Shown: positions 7,518 through 15,392 of the stretch, one piece after another | Layout of the letters: every line of letters starts with the position of its first letter | Position numbering within the stretch: position 1 is the stretch's first letter | Assembly: GCF_001761465.1 (NCBI RefSeq) | Contig: NZ_CP017479.1 | Span: 620,001 to 684,000 of the forward strand | Length of the DNA: 64,000 nt | Source of the DNA: Flavobacterium gilvum | GTDB taxonomy: Bacteria > Bacteroidota > Bacteroidia > Flavobacteriales > Flavobacteriaceae | Direction: 5' to 3' | Made by a program: the position numbers and the translations under genes | Notes under the pieces: model-generated | The model's input: the letters and a program-made list of their open reading frames with translations, nothing else | Told to the model about the DNA's origin: nothing | Database searches by the model: none

Positions 7518-7551
7518 TTTGTTTTTTATTAAAAAAATAATATTACTTTTG
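7518..7551 (+). promoter_or_regulatory. Promoter of the small membrane-protein gene
   Basis: TTTG (7518-7521), a 22-base spacer and TACTTTTG (7544-7551) fit the Bacteroidetes consensus. The start codon at 7605 follows 53 bases later, which supports the 74-residue ORF as a real gene. Confidence 0.55.
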
Positions 7552-7604
7552 TAAATTGTAACACACTTTTTAGGTTTGCTCTTAAAAACAATTTATTCCC
7601 CCAA

Positions 7605-7829
7605 ATGAGCATGAAATTCTTAACTGACAAAATTATTTTATTCCTATTTATCATGCTCACTAGCATAAAAGGGTTTGCCGGTCCAGCCCTGCCTGCGCCT
7701 GCGCCAAGAGCACCAAATCTCCCACCTGGCCCTATAAACGACAACATAATTCTACTAATATTAGCAGGCACATTTTTAGGTATATACACCATACACAAAC
7801 ATAAAACAAACAAAAAAAGACCTACTTAA
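7605..7829 (+). CDS. Small proline-rich membrane protein
   Basis: 74 residues, or 72 if translation starts at the second ATG (7611). A signal peptide or N-terminal anchor covers about 8-26 (ending KGFAG), followed by a proline/alanine-rich stretch (PALPAPAPRAPNLPPGP), a transmembrane helix at about 47-65 and a basic tail (HKHKTNKKRPT). It has its own consensus promoter and a terminator that overlaps its stop codon, so it is probably genuine and monocistronic. Small proteins of this build are common in Flavobacterium but I know of no function. A reverse-strand ORF over the same bases is a shadow. Confidence 0.7.
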   Translation: MSMKFLTDKIILFLFIMLTSIKGFAGPALPAPAPRAPNLPPGPINDNIILLILAGTFLGIYTIHKHKTNKKRPT

Positions 7830-7839
7830 AGGTCTTTTT
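7814..7839. terminator. Bidirectional terminator between convergent genes
   Basis: AAAAAGACC (about 7814-7823) pairs with GGTCTTTTT (7831-7839), with A and T runs on either side. It can end the small membrane-protein gene and, read leftward, riboflavin synthase. Its left arm overlaps the last codons of the small gene. Confidence 0.75.
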
Positions 7840-7858
7840 ACTTTCAATATACTCCATA

Positions 7859-8446
7859 TTATCTATTACCATATAATCTGGCAACATACTTCCCGATTAC
7901 ATCAAATTCCAAATTTACTTTACTCCCAACAACAAACGAGTTAAAATTAGTATGCTCATAAGTATATGGAATAATTGCCACACTAAAATTATTCAACCCC
8001 GAGTCTACAACTGTCAAACTCACACCATTTACAGTAATAGACCCTTTTTCTATTGTAATGTTTTGCAGAGCCGAATCATATTCGAATGTGCAAAACCAAC
8101 TTCCATTAGTTTCCTTAATCGAAACACAAGTCCCTGTCTGATCAACATGCCCCTGCACGATATGACCATCCAAACGATCTCCAAGCTTCATCGCTCGCTC
8201 TAAATTAACATTATCACCAACCTTCCAATTTGAAATATTGGTTTTTTTTATCGTTTCCCCTATTGCAGTAACCGTATAACGATGCCCCTCTATGGCAACT
8301 ACTGTAAGACATATACCATTATGAGCAACACTTTGGTCAATTTTCAATTCATCAGCCATTGCAGATTCTACCGTGACATGAATATTATCCTGTTCTTTCT
8401 CAATCCTTTGTACAACACCAAGAGTTTCAATAATTCCTGTAAACAT
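7859..8446 (-). CDS. ribE: Riboflavin synthase, alpha subunit
   Basis: 195 residues, the usual family size. It catalyses dismutation of two 6,7-dimethyl-8-ribityllumazine molecules to riboflavin. The N-terminus MFTGIIETLG is diagnostic. Two lumazine-binding repeats are visible: about 1-90 (NGICLTVV, GDNVNLERAMKLGDRLDGHI) and 95-190 (GSITVNGVSLTVVD, then GSKVNLEFDVIGKYVARL). It is divergent from pdxA with a 60-base gap and stands alone rather than in a rib operon. No FMN riboswitch is seen upstream. Confidence 0.96.
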   Translation of the reverse strand: MFTGIIETLGVVQRIEKEQDNIHVTVESAMADELKIDQSVAHNGICLTVVAIEGHRYTVTAIGETIKKTNISNWKVGDNVNLERAMKLGDRLDGHIVQGHVDQTGTCVSIKETNGSWFCTFEYDSALQNITIEKGSITVNGVSLTVVDSGLNNFSVAIIPYTYEHTNFNSFVVGSKVNLEFDVIGKYVARLYGNR

Positions 8447-8506
8447 TTCTTATTTTATTTTACTAAATTTGCACTTCAAAATTAGCAATAAATAACTAGT
8501 GCCATT

Positions 8507-9553
8507 ATGAAAAAAGCAGAAAATATAATCGTAGGAATTTCAATAGGAGATTTAAACGGTATTGGAAGCGAAGTTGTCCTTAAAACATTCGAAGACTCTC
8601 GAATGCTTGAACTATGCACCCCTGTTATTTTTGCCAACGTAAAAATACTTTCGTTTATCCGAAAAAACTTCGAATCATCTGTCGCTTTACACGGCATTGA
8701 CAAATTGGACCAAATTGTTATCGGCAAAGTCAATGTATTGAATCTTTGGAGAGAAGGAATCGATTTGAACTTTGGAACAAACGATGAAAAAGTCGGCGAA
8801 TATGCTATAAAATCATTTGTTGCCTCCACCAAAGCCCTAAAAGATGGTGATATAGATGTTTTGGTGACTGCTCCTATTAACAAATACAATATTCAATCGG
8901 AATCATTTAAATTCCCCGGACATACCGACTACCTTAATCAAGAACTCGAAGGAGACGCATTAATGCTGATGGTACAAGACAACCTGAGGGTTGGATTACT
9001 AACCGATCACATTCCGATTAACGAAGTGGCTTCTCATTTGACCGAAGAATTAATCTTTAAGAAAATCGAAACCATCAATCAAACTTTAATTCAGGATTTC
9101 AGCATCAACAAACCTAAAATTGCAGTTTTAGGACTTAATCCGCACTGTGGGGATGGAGGCGTTATTGGAACTGAAGACGACAAAGTACTGAAACCGGCCT
9201 TAAAAAAATTATTCGACAAAGGAACTTTAGTTTTTGGTCCATTTGCTGCTGATGGTTTCTTTGGAAGCAATCAATATGAAAAATACGATGCCATTATTGC
9301 CACTTATCATGACCAAGGCTTAATCCCTTTCAAAACATTATCTTTTGGAAACGGAGTAAACTACACTGCCGGGCTAAATAAAATAAGAACTTCGCCGGAT
9401 CATGGAACTGCCTATGACATTGCCGGGAAAAACAAAGCCGATTATAACTCCTTCAAAGAGGCAGTTTACCTTGCTATTGACGTTTATAATTCAAGAAATC
9501 AATACGCCGAAATAAGCCAAAAGCCTTTAAAACCTAAAGAAAAACAGTTATAA
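8507..9553 (+). CDS. pdxA: 4-hydroxythreonine-4-phosphate dehydrogenase
   Basis: A 348-residue metal- and NAD-dependent enzyme of the DXP-dependent pyridoxal phosphate pathway, oxidising 4-phosphohydroxy-L-threonine. Metal-ligand histidines expected for PdxA are present at His168 (TDHIP), His213 (NPHCGDGG) and His268 (ATYHDQG). Substrate-binding FPGHTDYL (His139) and the C-terminal RTSPDHGTAYDIAGK are also clear. A possible -7 box TAAATTTG lies at 8464-8471. It is followed by a separate promoter for DUF177-rpmF. Confidence 0.97.
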   Translation: MKKAENIIVGISIGDLNGIGSEVVLKTFEDSRMLELCTPVIFANVKILSFIRKNFESSVALHGIDKLDQIVIGKVNVLNLWREGIDLNFGTNDEKVGEYAIKSFVASTKALKDGDIDVLVTAPINKYNIQSESFKFPGHTDYLNQELEGDALMLMVQDNLRVGLLTDHIPINEVASHLTEELIFKKIETINQTLIQDFSINKPKIAVLGLNPHCGDGGVIGTEDDKVLKPALKKLFDKGTLVFGPFAADGFFGSNQYEKYDAIIATYHDQGLIPFKTLSFGNGVNYTAGLNKIRTSPDHGTAYDIAGKNKADYNSFKEAVYLAIDVYNSRNQYAEISQKPLKPKEKQL

Positions 9554-9576
9554 ACAAAAAAAGGTGAATAACATTA

Positions 9577-9604
9577 TTGGATTTCTAATTATTTTATATC
9601 TTTG
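9577..9604 (+). promoter_or_regulatory. Promoter of DUF177-rpmF
   Basis: TTG (9577-9579), a 17-base spacer and TATCTTTG (9597-9604) match the phylum consensus. The box overlaps an upstream in-frame TTG at 9602, which rules that codon out as the translation start and favours the ATG at 9638. Confidence 0.75.
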
Positions 9605-9637
9605 CACTCCCGAAGTTTAGGGCAAATTGTTGTTGAA

Positions 9638-10177
9638 ATGAGCAAGTCAAAAGAATATGTAATTCCTTTCGTAGGATTAAAGCTAGGGAAACACAAATTT
9701 GAATATCAAATAGATAATGCGTTCTTTGAAATCTTTGATTATAATGAATTTCAAAATTCAGACATCAGAGTAAATGTAGTTTTTGACAAAAAAAGCAACC
9801 TATTTGAAATTGATTTCAAACACAAAGGAACCATAAATGTTCCTTGCGATCTAACAGGCGAAGATTTTGATCTACCCATAAAGGGAAAATTAAAACTAAT
9901 TGTCCGATTTGGCGACACGTTCAATAACGACAATGAAGAATTGCTGATATTGCCTTTTGGTGAATTCGAAATTGACATCGCTCAATATATATATGAGATG
10001 ATTGTCCTTTCGATACCACAAAGAAGAGTACATCCAGGAGTAAAAGACGGAAGTCTGAAAACCGAAGCTCTGACAAAACTGAAAGAATTAGCAATTGAAG
10101 AACAAAAGAAAGAAGAAAAAGAAGAGAATACAGACCCGCGTTGGGACAAATTAAAGGATCTATTAACGGATAAATAA
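9638..10177 (+). CDS. DUF177 (YceD-like) protein
   Basis: 179 residues from the ATG at 9638 (MSKSKEYVIPFVGLKLG). The in-frame TTG at 9602 lies inside the promoter and is rejected. The DUF177/YceD fold is recognised from VPCDLTGEDFDLPIKGK and the acidic strand NEELLILPFGEFEIDIAQYIYE, plus the C-terminal PRWDKLKDLL. YceD in E. coli and its plant homologue act in 23S rRNA/large-subunit accumulation and are encoded next to rpmF, as here (9 bases to L32). One bacterial signature cysteine is retained near DLTGE. Confidence 0.9.
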   Translation: MSKSKEYVIPFVGLKLGKHKFEYQIDNAFFEIFDYNEFQNSDIRVNVVFDKKSNLFEIDFKHKGTINVPCDLTGEDFDLPIKGKLKLIVRFGDTFNNDNEELLILPFGEFEIDIAQYIYEMIVLSIPQRRVHPGVKDGSLKTEALTKLKELAIEEQKKEEKEENTDPRWDKLKDLLTDK

Positions 10178-10186
10178 TATACTAAA

Positions 10187-10384
10187 ATGGCACATCCAAA
10201 GAGAAAAACCTCTAAAACTAGAAGAGACAAAAGAAGAACACATTACAAAGCTACTGTAGCTCAAATCGCTACATGTCCAATCACTGGAGAAGCACATTTA
10301 TACCACAGAGCTTACTGGCATGAAGGTAAAATGTACTACAGAGGACAAGTTGTTATCGACAAATCTGAGGTAGCTCTTGCTTAA
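10187..10384 (+). CDS. rpmF: 50S ribosomal protein L32
   Basis: 65 residues. The conserved N-terminus [21 protein letters not shown] is that of bL32 and the middle [15 protein letters not shown] fits the Bacteroidetes form. The four zinc-binding cysteines of the C+ type are absent apart from one, as usual in this phylum. It is co-transcribed with DUF177 and ends at a strong terminator. Confidence 0.98.
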   Translation: MAHPKRKTSKTRRDKRRTHYKATVAQIATCPITGEAHLYHRAYWHEGKMYYRGQVVIDKSEVALA

Positions 10385-10407
10385 TACGTTTTTGTAGACA
10401 ATACTAG

Positions 10408-10434
10408 AACTCTCACTTCGTGAGAGTTTTTTTT
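10408..10434 (+). terminator. rpmF terminator
   Basis: AACTCTCAC (10408-10416), the loop TTC, GTGAGAGTT (10420-10428) and a T run to 10434. A perfect 9-bp stem. Confidence 0.9.
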
Positions 10435-10557
10435 GTTGTTTATAATTTACCACAAATAAGAAACCCTAAAATCATTAGTTTGGTTTTTTTTTGTAATTTT
10501 AAAGCCTTTTAAAAATTTTGCAAATGGTAACATTTGACAATAAATAATCGCATATAA

Positions 10558-11556
10558 ATGAGTACAATTACAGCCGCAATTACCGCAGTTGGTGGTTACG
10601 TTCCCGACTTTGTTCTTTCAAACAAAGTTTTGGAAACAATGGTCGACACTAATGATGAATGGATAACCACTCGCACCGGAATTAAAGAAAGAAGAATACT
10701 TAAAGACGCCGATAAAGGAACTTCTTTTCTTGCTATAAAAGCTGCCGAAGATTTAATAGCAAAAGCAAATATTGACCCACTTGAAATAGATTTAATTTTA
10801 ATGGCAACTGCAACTGCAGACATGCCTGTTGCTGCAACAGGAGTATATGTAGCAACTGCAATTGGCGCCACAAACGCATTCGCTTACGATTTACAAGCTG
10901 CTTGCTCGAGCTTTCTTTACGGAATGTCAACTGCTGCAGCTTACATTCAATCTGGAAGATACAAGAAAGTATTATTAATTGGTGCCGATAAAATGTCATC
11001 AATTGTCGATTACACAGACAGAGCCACCTGCATTATTTTTGGTGATGGTGCCGGAGCCGTTCTGTTTGAACCAAATTACGAAGGACTTGGCTTACAGGAT
11101 GAATATTTGAGGAGTGATGGTGTAGGACGCGATTTTCTTAAAATTCCAGCAGGAGGATCTTTGATACCCGCTTCGGAAGAGACTGTAAACAACAGACAAC
11201 ACAATATAATGCAAGATGGCAAAACTGTTTTCAAATATGCAGTTACCAATATGGCTGATGCAAGTGAATTGATTTTAAAAAGAAATAATTTAACCAATGA
11301 AAATGTAAATTGGTTGGTTCCTCACCAAGCAAACAAACGTATCATTGATGCGACAGCACACAGAATGAACCTCGAAGATTCCAAAGTATTGATGAATATT
11401 GAAAAATACGGGAACACTACTTCAGCAACACTACCTTTAGTGCTTTACGATTTTGAACACCTTTTGAAAAAAGGAGATACTATCATTTTTGCCGCCTTTG
11501 GTGGTGGCTTCACTTGGGGATCGATTTACTTAACTTGGGCCTACGACAAAAAATAA
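10558..11556 (+). CDS. fabH: Beta-ketoacyl-ACP synthase III
   Basis: A 332-residue thiolase-fold enzyme that starts fatty-acid synthesis by condensing an acyl-CoA with malonyl-ACP. The catalytic triad is visible: Cys116 (LQAACSSFLYG), His256 (WLVPHQANKRI) and Asn286 (EKYGNTTSATLP). The C-terminal GGGFTWGS is typical. It lies 173 bases after rpmF and 22 bases before accB, so initiation and carboxylation of malonyl-CoA are linked in one cluster. Confidence 0.96.
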   Translation: MSTITAAITAVGGYVPDFVLSNKVLETMVDTNDEWITTRTGIKERRILKDADKGTSFLAIKAAEDLIAKANIDPLEIDLILMATATADMPVAATGVYVATAIGATNAFAYDLQAACSSFLYGMSTAAAYIQSGRYKKVLLIGADKMSSIVDYTDRATCIIFGDGAGAVLFEPNYEGLGLQDEYLRSDGVGRDFLKIPAGGSLIPASEETVNNRQHNIMQDGKTVFKYAVTNMADASELILKRNNLTNENVNWLVPHQANKRIIDATAHRMNLEDSKVLMNIEKYGNTTSATLPLVLYDFEHLLKKGDTIIFAAFGGGFTWGSIYLTWAYDKK

Positions 11557-11578
11557 ATAAAACTAAAACCGAAATATT

Positions 11579-12064
11579 ATGGATTTAAAAGAAATTCAAA
11601 ATCTAATCAAATTTGTAGCAAATTCAGGTGTTGCAGAAGTAAAATTAGAAATGGATGATGTTAAAATCACCATCAGAACCACTTTGGAAGGAAACGTTAC
11701 AGAAGCAACCTATGTTCAACAATTGCCTGTACAAAACGCACTTCCTCAAGCTGTCGTACCACAACAAATAGCAGCTGCTCCAGTTGCAGCTACTCCGGAA
11801 GCCCCAGCTGCCGAAAACGCTAATTACATTACGATAAAATCACCTATGATTGGAACTTTTTACAGAAAACCTGCTCCAGACAAACCAATGTTTGTAGAAG
11901 TTGGTAAAGCTGTTGCAAAAGGTGACGTCCTTTGTGTTATCGAAGCCATGAAATTATTCAATGAAATTGAATCTGAAATATCTGGTAAAATTGTAAAAAT
12001 ATTGGTTGACGATATGTCTCCAGTAGAATTTGACCAACCATTATTCTTAGTAGATCCGTCTTAA
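11579..12064 (+). CDS. accB: Acetyl-CoA carboxylase biotin carboxyl carrier protein
   Basis: 161 residues. The N-terminal AccB domain (MDLKEIQNLIKFV) is followed by an Ala/Pro-rich flexible linker (about 45-80) and the biotinyl domain (82-160) with biotinylated Lys125 in the motif IEAMKLFNEIE. It carries carboxybiotin between the AccC and AccA/D active sites in malonyl-CoA synthesis. It is followed by accC after a 141-base AT-rich gap. Confidence 0.97.
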   Translation: MDLKEIQNLIKFVANSGVAEVKLEMDDVKITIRTTLEGNVTEATYVQQLPVQNALPQAVVPQQIAAAPVAATPEAPAAENANYITIKSPMIGTFYRKPAPDKPMFVEVGKAVAKGDVLCVIEAMKLFNEIESEISGKIVKILVDDMSPVEFDQPLFLVDPS

Positions 12065-12065
12065 T

Positions 12066-12200
12066 TTTAGATTTTAGATTTTAGATTTCAGGGTTAGATT
12101 TAATTTTTCTGTGGTTTATAGTAAATATTTACTGCAATCATGATTTATTTCCGATACCCATTTGTCTAATTATCTAAATTGTCTAATTATCTAATTTTAA
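12066..12200. repeat. AT-rich low-complexity repeat between accB and accC
   Basis: The left part repeats TTTTAGATT several times (12066-12090) and the right part repeats TCTAATTATC (12163-12199). The two halves are roughly inverted (TTAGAT/ATCTAA). It separates two genes that are normally tightly joined, so it is probably a later insertion. Confidence 0.5.
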
Positions 12201-12205
12201 AAAAT

Positions 12206-13552
12206 ATGTTTAAAAAAATACTAGTTGCAAATAGAGGAGAAATTGCACTTCGCGTTATCCGAACATGCAGAGAAATGGGCATCAAAACTGTTGCCGTTTA
12301 TTCTACAGCCGATGCAGAGAGCTTACACGTGAAATTTGCAGATGAAGCCGTTTGTATAGGACCTGCTCCAAGTAACTTGTCTTATTTAAAGATGTCCAAT
12401 ATAATTGCAGCTGCTGAAATTACAAACGCAGACGCAATTCATCCCGGTTACGGATTCCTTTCCGAAAACGCAAAATTTTCTAAAATTTGTCAGGAACACA
12501 ATATCAAATTCATCGGAGCGTCTCCAGAAATGATTGACAGAATGGGTGATAAAGCATCTGCAAAAGCCACAATGATTGAAGCAGGTGTCCCATGTGTACC
12601 AGGTTCCGAAGGAATTTTAGATTCGTATGAAGATGCTAAAGAAACCGCTGCAAAAATAGGATACCCAGTAATGATGAAAGCTACTGCCGGTGGTGGTGGA
12701 AAAGGGATGAGAGCTATCTGGAAAGAAGAAGATCTTTCCAAAGCTTGGGAAAGTGCCCGCCAGGAAGCCGCTGCAGCTTTTGGAAACGATGGGATGTACA
12801 TGGAAAAATTAATCGAAGAGCCTCGCCATATCGAAATTCAAGTAGTTGGTGATGCTTACGGTAAAGCCTGTCACCTTTCAGAAAGAGACTGCTCCGTTCA
12901 ACGTCGTCATCAAAAATTGACCGAAGAAACTCCTTCTCCATTTATGACCGACGAATTGCGTACAAAAATGGGAGACGCAGCCGTAAAAGCTGCCGAATAC
13001 ATAAAATACGAAGGTGCGGGAACTGTAGAATTTTTGGTAGACAAACACAGAAACTTCTACTTCATGGAAATGAACACACGTATCCAAGTAGAGCACCCTA
13101 TCACAGAACAAGTTGTTGATTATGACTTAATCCGCGAGCAAATCTTAGTTGCTGCTGGTGTGCCAATTTCAGGAAGAAACTACCTTCCACAATTACACGC
13201 TATCGAATGTCGTATCAACGCCGAAGATCCATACAACGACTTCAGACCGTCTCCAGGAAAAATCACTACTTTGCATATGCCAGGTGGTCACGGAGTACGT
13301 CTAGACACTCACGTTTACTCAGGTTATACGATTCCGCCAAATTACGATTCTATGATTGCCAAATTAATTACTACAGCCCAAACTCGTGAAGAAGCTATCA
13401 GTAAAATGAGAAGAGCATTAGACGAATTCGTAATCGAAGGTATCAAAACAACCATTCCATTCCACAGACAATTGATGGATGACCCAAAATACATTGAAGG
13501 AGATTACACCACGGCTTTCATGGAAAGCTTCAAAATGAATGATCCTGAATAA
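12206..13552 (+). CDS. accC: Acetyl-CoA carboxylase biotin carboxylase subunit
   Basis: 448 residues from the ATG at 12206 ([19 protein letters not shown]), the conserved family start; the in-frame TTG at 12179 lies in repeat DNA and is rejected. It is an ATP-grasp enzyme that carboxylates biotin on AccB using bicarbonate. Visible are the glycine-rich ATP loop [31 protein letters not shown] and the catalytic [15 protein letters not shown]. It ends at a strong hairpin terminator. Confidence 0.97.
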   Translation: MFKKILVANRGEIALRVIRTCREMGIKTVAVYSTADAESLHVKFADEAVCIGPAPSNLSYLKMSNIIAAAEITNADAIHPGYGFLSENAKFSKICQEHNIKFIGASPEMIDRMGDKASAKATMIEAGVPCVPGSEGILDSYEDAKETAAKIGYPVMMKATAGGGGKGMRAIWKEEDLSKAWESARQEAAAAFGNDGMYMEKLIEEPRHIEIQVVGDAYGKACHLSERDCSVQRRHQKLTEETPSPFMTDELRTKMGDAAVKAAEYIKYEGAGTVEFLVDKHRNFYFMEMNTRIQVEHPITEQVVDYDLIREQILVAAGVPISGRNYLPQLHAIECRINAEDPYNDFRPSPGKITTLHMPGGHGVRLDTHVYSGYTIPPNYDSMIAKLITTAQTREEAISKMRRALDEFVIEGIKTTIPFHRQLMDDPKYIEGDYTTAFMESFKMNDPE

Positions 13553-13565
13553 TAAATCCAATACC

Positions 13566-13598
13566 AAAACCCATTCTCAACCGAATGGGTTTTTTTTA
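13566..13598 (+). terminator. accC terminator
   Basis: AAAACCCATTC (13567-13576) pairs with GAATGGGTTTT (13583-13593), followed by eight Ts. It begins 14 bases after the stop codon. Confidence 0.9.
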
Positions 13599-13635
13599 TA
13601 CCCACAAATTACTTCCAAAAAAATTTATTTCCTTA

Positions 13636-13895
13636 GGGCGTGCCACCATCTAGAAAAAAGGGCCACATACTTTGTCGTCATTACCCTTTTTCCTAGCTGC
13701 TGTCGGGCTATCCGCGCTACTTCGGTAGCTAGCTCCTATCCCTCACGCACAATGTCTTTAAGTTAAGGATAAAAAACCATCGTTTTGTCATTCCGAGGCA
13801 CGAGGAATCTCACTAGAGACTCACCTTAAGTGATTTCTCCTCCGTCGAAATGACATAAAAAAAGCTTAACTTAATGACATTGCCCTCACGCATGC
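13636..13895. repeat. Flavobacterial intergenic repeat (GGGCGTGCC...CTATCCCTCACGC type), interrupted
   Basis: The stretch from GGGCGTGCC (13636) through GTCGGGCTATCCGCGCTAC, the hairpin GCTAC-TTCG-GTAGC and CTATCCCTCACGCA (13749) resembles a repeat I recall as frequent between flavobacterial genes. Its last bases (CCCTCACGCA then TGC) continue only at 13883-13895, because a 133-bp element has been inserted. It is non-coding as far as I can see. Confidence 0.6.
13750..13882. mobile_element. MITE-like palindromic element with 10-bp direct repeats
   Basis: A 133-bp element with terminal inverted repeats CAATGTCTTTAAGTTAAG (13750-13767) and CTTAACTTAATGACATTG (13865-13882), matching at 17 of 18 positions. 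The perfect 10-bp direct repeat CCCTCACGCA flanks it (13740-13749 and 13883-13892). The interior is itself a long imperfect palindrome (TGTCATTCCGAGGCACGAGG against the inverse of TCCTCCGTCGAAATGACA). It has no ORF and would depend on a transposase encoded elsewhere. Confidence 0.75.
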
Positions 13896-13944
13896 AAATC
13901 AAAACCTTTTGTGACCAACAAGATATTACCCAAAAAAATCAATA

Positions 13945-13979
13945 AAAAACCTGTCATAATTAACTCATGACAGGTTTTT
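13945..13979. terminator. Hairpin terminator
   Basis: AAAAACCTGTCAT (13945-13957) and ATGACAGGTTTTT (13967-13979) form a perfect 13-bp stem usable in both directions. It probably ended the C1 peptidase gene (stop at 14109) before the GC-rich repeat at 13983-14046 came between them. Confidence 0.7.
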
Positions 13980-13982
13980 AAT

Positions 13983-14046
13983 CCCCCTCTGGAGGGGTGG
14001 CTGACCCGAGCGACAGCGAACAGGTGAAGCAAAGCCGGGGTGGTAC
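13983..14046. repeat. GC-rich palindromic repeat (CCCCTCTGGAGGGG...GCCGGGGTGG)
   Basis: CCCCTC-TG-GAGGGG is a short perfect palindrome, followed by GGCTGACCCGAGCGACAG and AAAGCCGGGGTGGT. It is GC-rich in an AT-rich gap and resembles a short repeat I recall from many flavobacterial genomes. Related G/C-run palindromes occur inside murF-alr (26561-26584) and the AddA-like gene (62711-62749). Confidence 0.55.
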
Positions 14047-14108
14047 AACGATGTTTTTAAAAAAAAAATTAAACATCCCACTCCTATTCAAAAAGAGAGC
14101 AAAATAAT

Positions 14109-15305
14109 TTACACCCCTATTTTCTTAATAATATCAGACGGAACACCGCCTTTATTAACCATCAGCGAAGTTGTTTTGTATTTCACAAAATTCTTGCTTA
14201 CATACAAATAACCTTTATAATCATTGGTTGCTCCCCATGAATTTTTCACGATATAATATTCTTTCCCCATTTGATCTTTGGCAATCCCTACAATATGCAT
14301 CGCGTGATCATCTGTGGTTTGATAATTATCAAATGCTTTCTGACGCAATTCTTCGGTGATTTCCAATTCTGATTTTGGACCGTTAAACATATTTTCCTTT
14401 TCAACAGCAGTCATATCATCAAACTTTTTAGTAGGAACATAAGCAACGCCGTTTTTCCAACTAAAGCTTTTTTCGCTCACATCCGATGCCCAAGCAACAG
14501 TATAACCGTTTTTCAACGCATTGTCAATGATAGTTGTCATATCGTTCATCTTAATATTGTAAACCAAATCAAATGACCAGTTATCTGGAACCATCATCAT
14601 TGTTTTTGTGTAATAAGGAACATTTGCATACGATGCAAATTCAACATACTCATCTGGATTGATTCCTACTACTTCTTTGGCAAAAGTTTGTGGTGTGTAA
14701 TTTTTCCCTTTGTATGTAAAATTTTCTGGAACTTGCCCCAAATAAGAGTCAATTACAGCAGCATAAGCTTTCTCCCAATTTGGCGTTAATTCCCCATTAG
14801 GATTTTTTACAATGGCAGCCAGCATTGCTTCTGTCAAACTAGCCATCTCAGCAAACTTATTTTTCGAAGTGCCATAATTCAAACCCGTATAAACTGATTG
14901 TGGTACAGCACCATATTTTCTGTACATATTAATTACATCATGCAATTCACCACCGTCTCCCAAACTTACGGCACCATGCATACGAACATAATTTTTTCCT
15001 TTTTCAACATAAGCGTTTCGTGCCGAAAAAACCTGTGATAATTCTACAGGCTGTTTTCCCATTCTAATCATTTCGGATTCCAAAAAAGAATTTGTGGAAT
15101 AACTCCAGCAAGTTCCAGAAGAACCCTGATTTTTTACGGAAGTATTAGCCAAATTAATTACATCGGTAAACTTGAAACTTTCTGCGCTTTTCTCGCTTGC
15201 ATTTACTTTCAATGAATTGACTAATCCGTCTTGAGCTTCCATCGAATGAGAACCTACAACAAGGGTTGTCGCAATAAAAAACAATTTAATTGGTAATTTA
15301 TACAT
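14109..15305 (-). CDS. Secreted C1 (papain-like) family peptidase
   Basis: 398 residues with a signal peptide (about 1-24, ending SMEAQ). A C1B/bleomycin-hydrolase-like cysteine protease: the oxyanion and nucleophile motif QGSSGTCWSYS gives Cys66, the histidine is His334 in DDHAMHIVG, and Asn355 lies in VKNSWG. The order and the HAM motif match bleomycin hydrolase/aminopeptidase C, but those enzymes are usually cytoplasmic, while this one is exported. It is probably a periplasmic peptidase. It is followed on the other side by another secreted peptidase (S9) on the same strand, 87 bases apart. Confidence 0.9.
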   Translation of the reverse strand: MYKLPIKLFFIATTLVVGSHSMEAQDGLVNSLKVNASEKSAESFKFTDVINLANTSVKNQGSSGTCWSYSTNSFLESEMIRMGKQPVELSQVFSARNAYVEKGKNYVRMHGAVSLGDGGELHDVINMYRKYGAVPQSVYTGLNYGTSKNKFAEMASLTEAMLAAIVKNPNGELTPNWEKAYAAVIDSYLGQVPENFTYKGKNYTPQTFAKEVVGINPDEYVEFASYANVPYYTKTMMMVPDNWSFDLVYNIKMNDMTTIIDNALKNGYTVAWASDVSEKSFSWKNGVAYVPTKKFDDMTAVEKENMFNGPKSELEITEELRQKAFDNYQTTDDHAMHIVGIAKDQMGKEYYIVKNSWGATNDYKGYLYVSKNFVKYKTTSLMVNKGGVPSDIIKKIGV

Positions 15306-15392
15306 CTTTAAAATAAGTTAAGGTTTTGCAATAAGTATCGACAAATAACAAATCGTTACGAAAATGTTGCAAAAATAATAATCAACTTCAAA

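Noticed and set aside
7529-7813. Reverse 94-residue ORF over the small membrane-protein gene
   Set aside because: The forward ORF has a promoter, signal peptide and terminator; the reverse one has none and includes the promoter DNA.
8447-8506. Possible FMN riboswitch near riboflavin synthase
   Set aside because: The 60-base gap is too short for the aptamer and shows no matching conserved core.
9602-9637. Longer start (TTG) for the DUF177 gene
   Set aside because: The codon lies in the -7 box TATCTTTG, upstream of the expected transcription start.
12179-12205. Longer start for accC
   Set aside because: The extra codons come from TCTAATTATC repeat [17 protein letters not shown] at 12206 is the conserved start.
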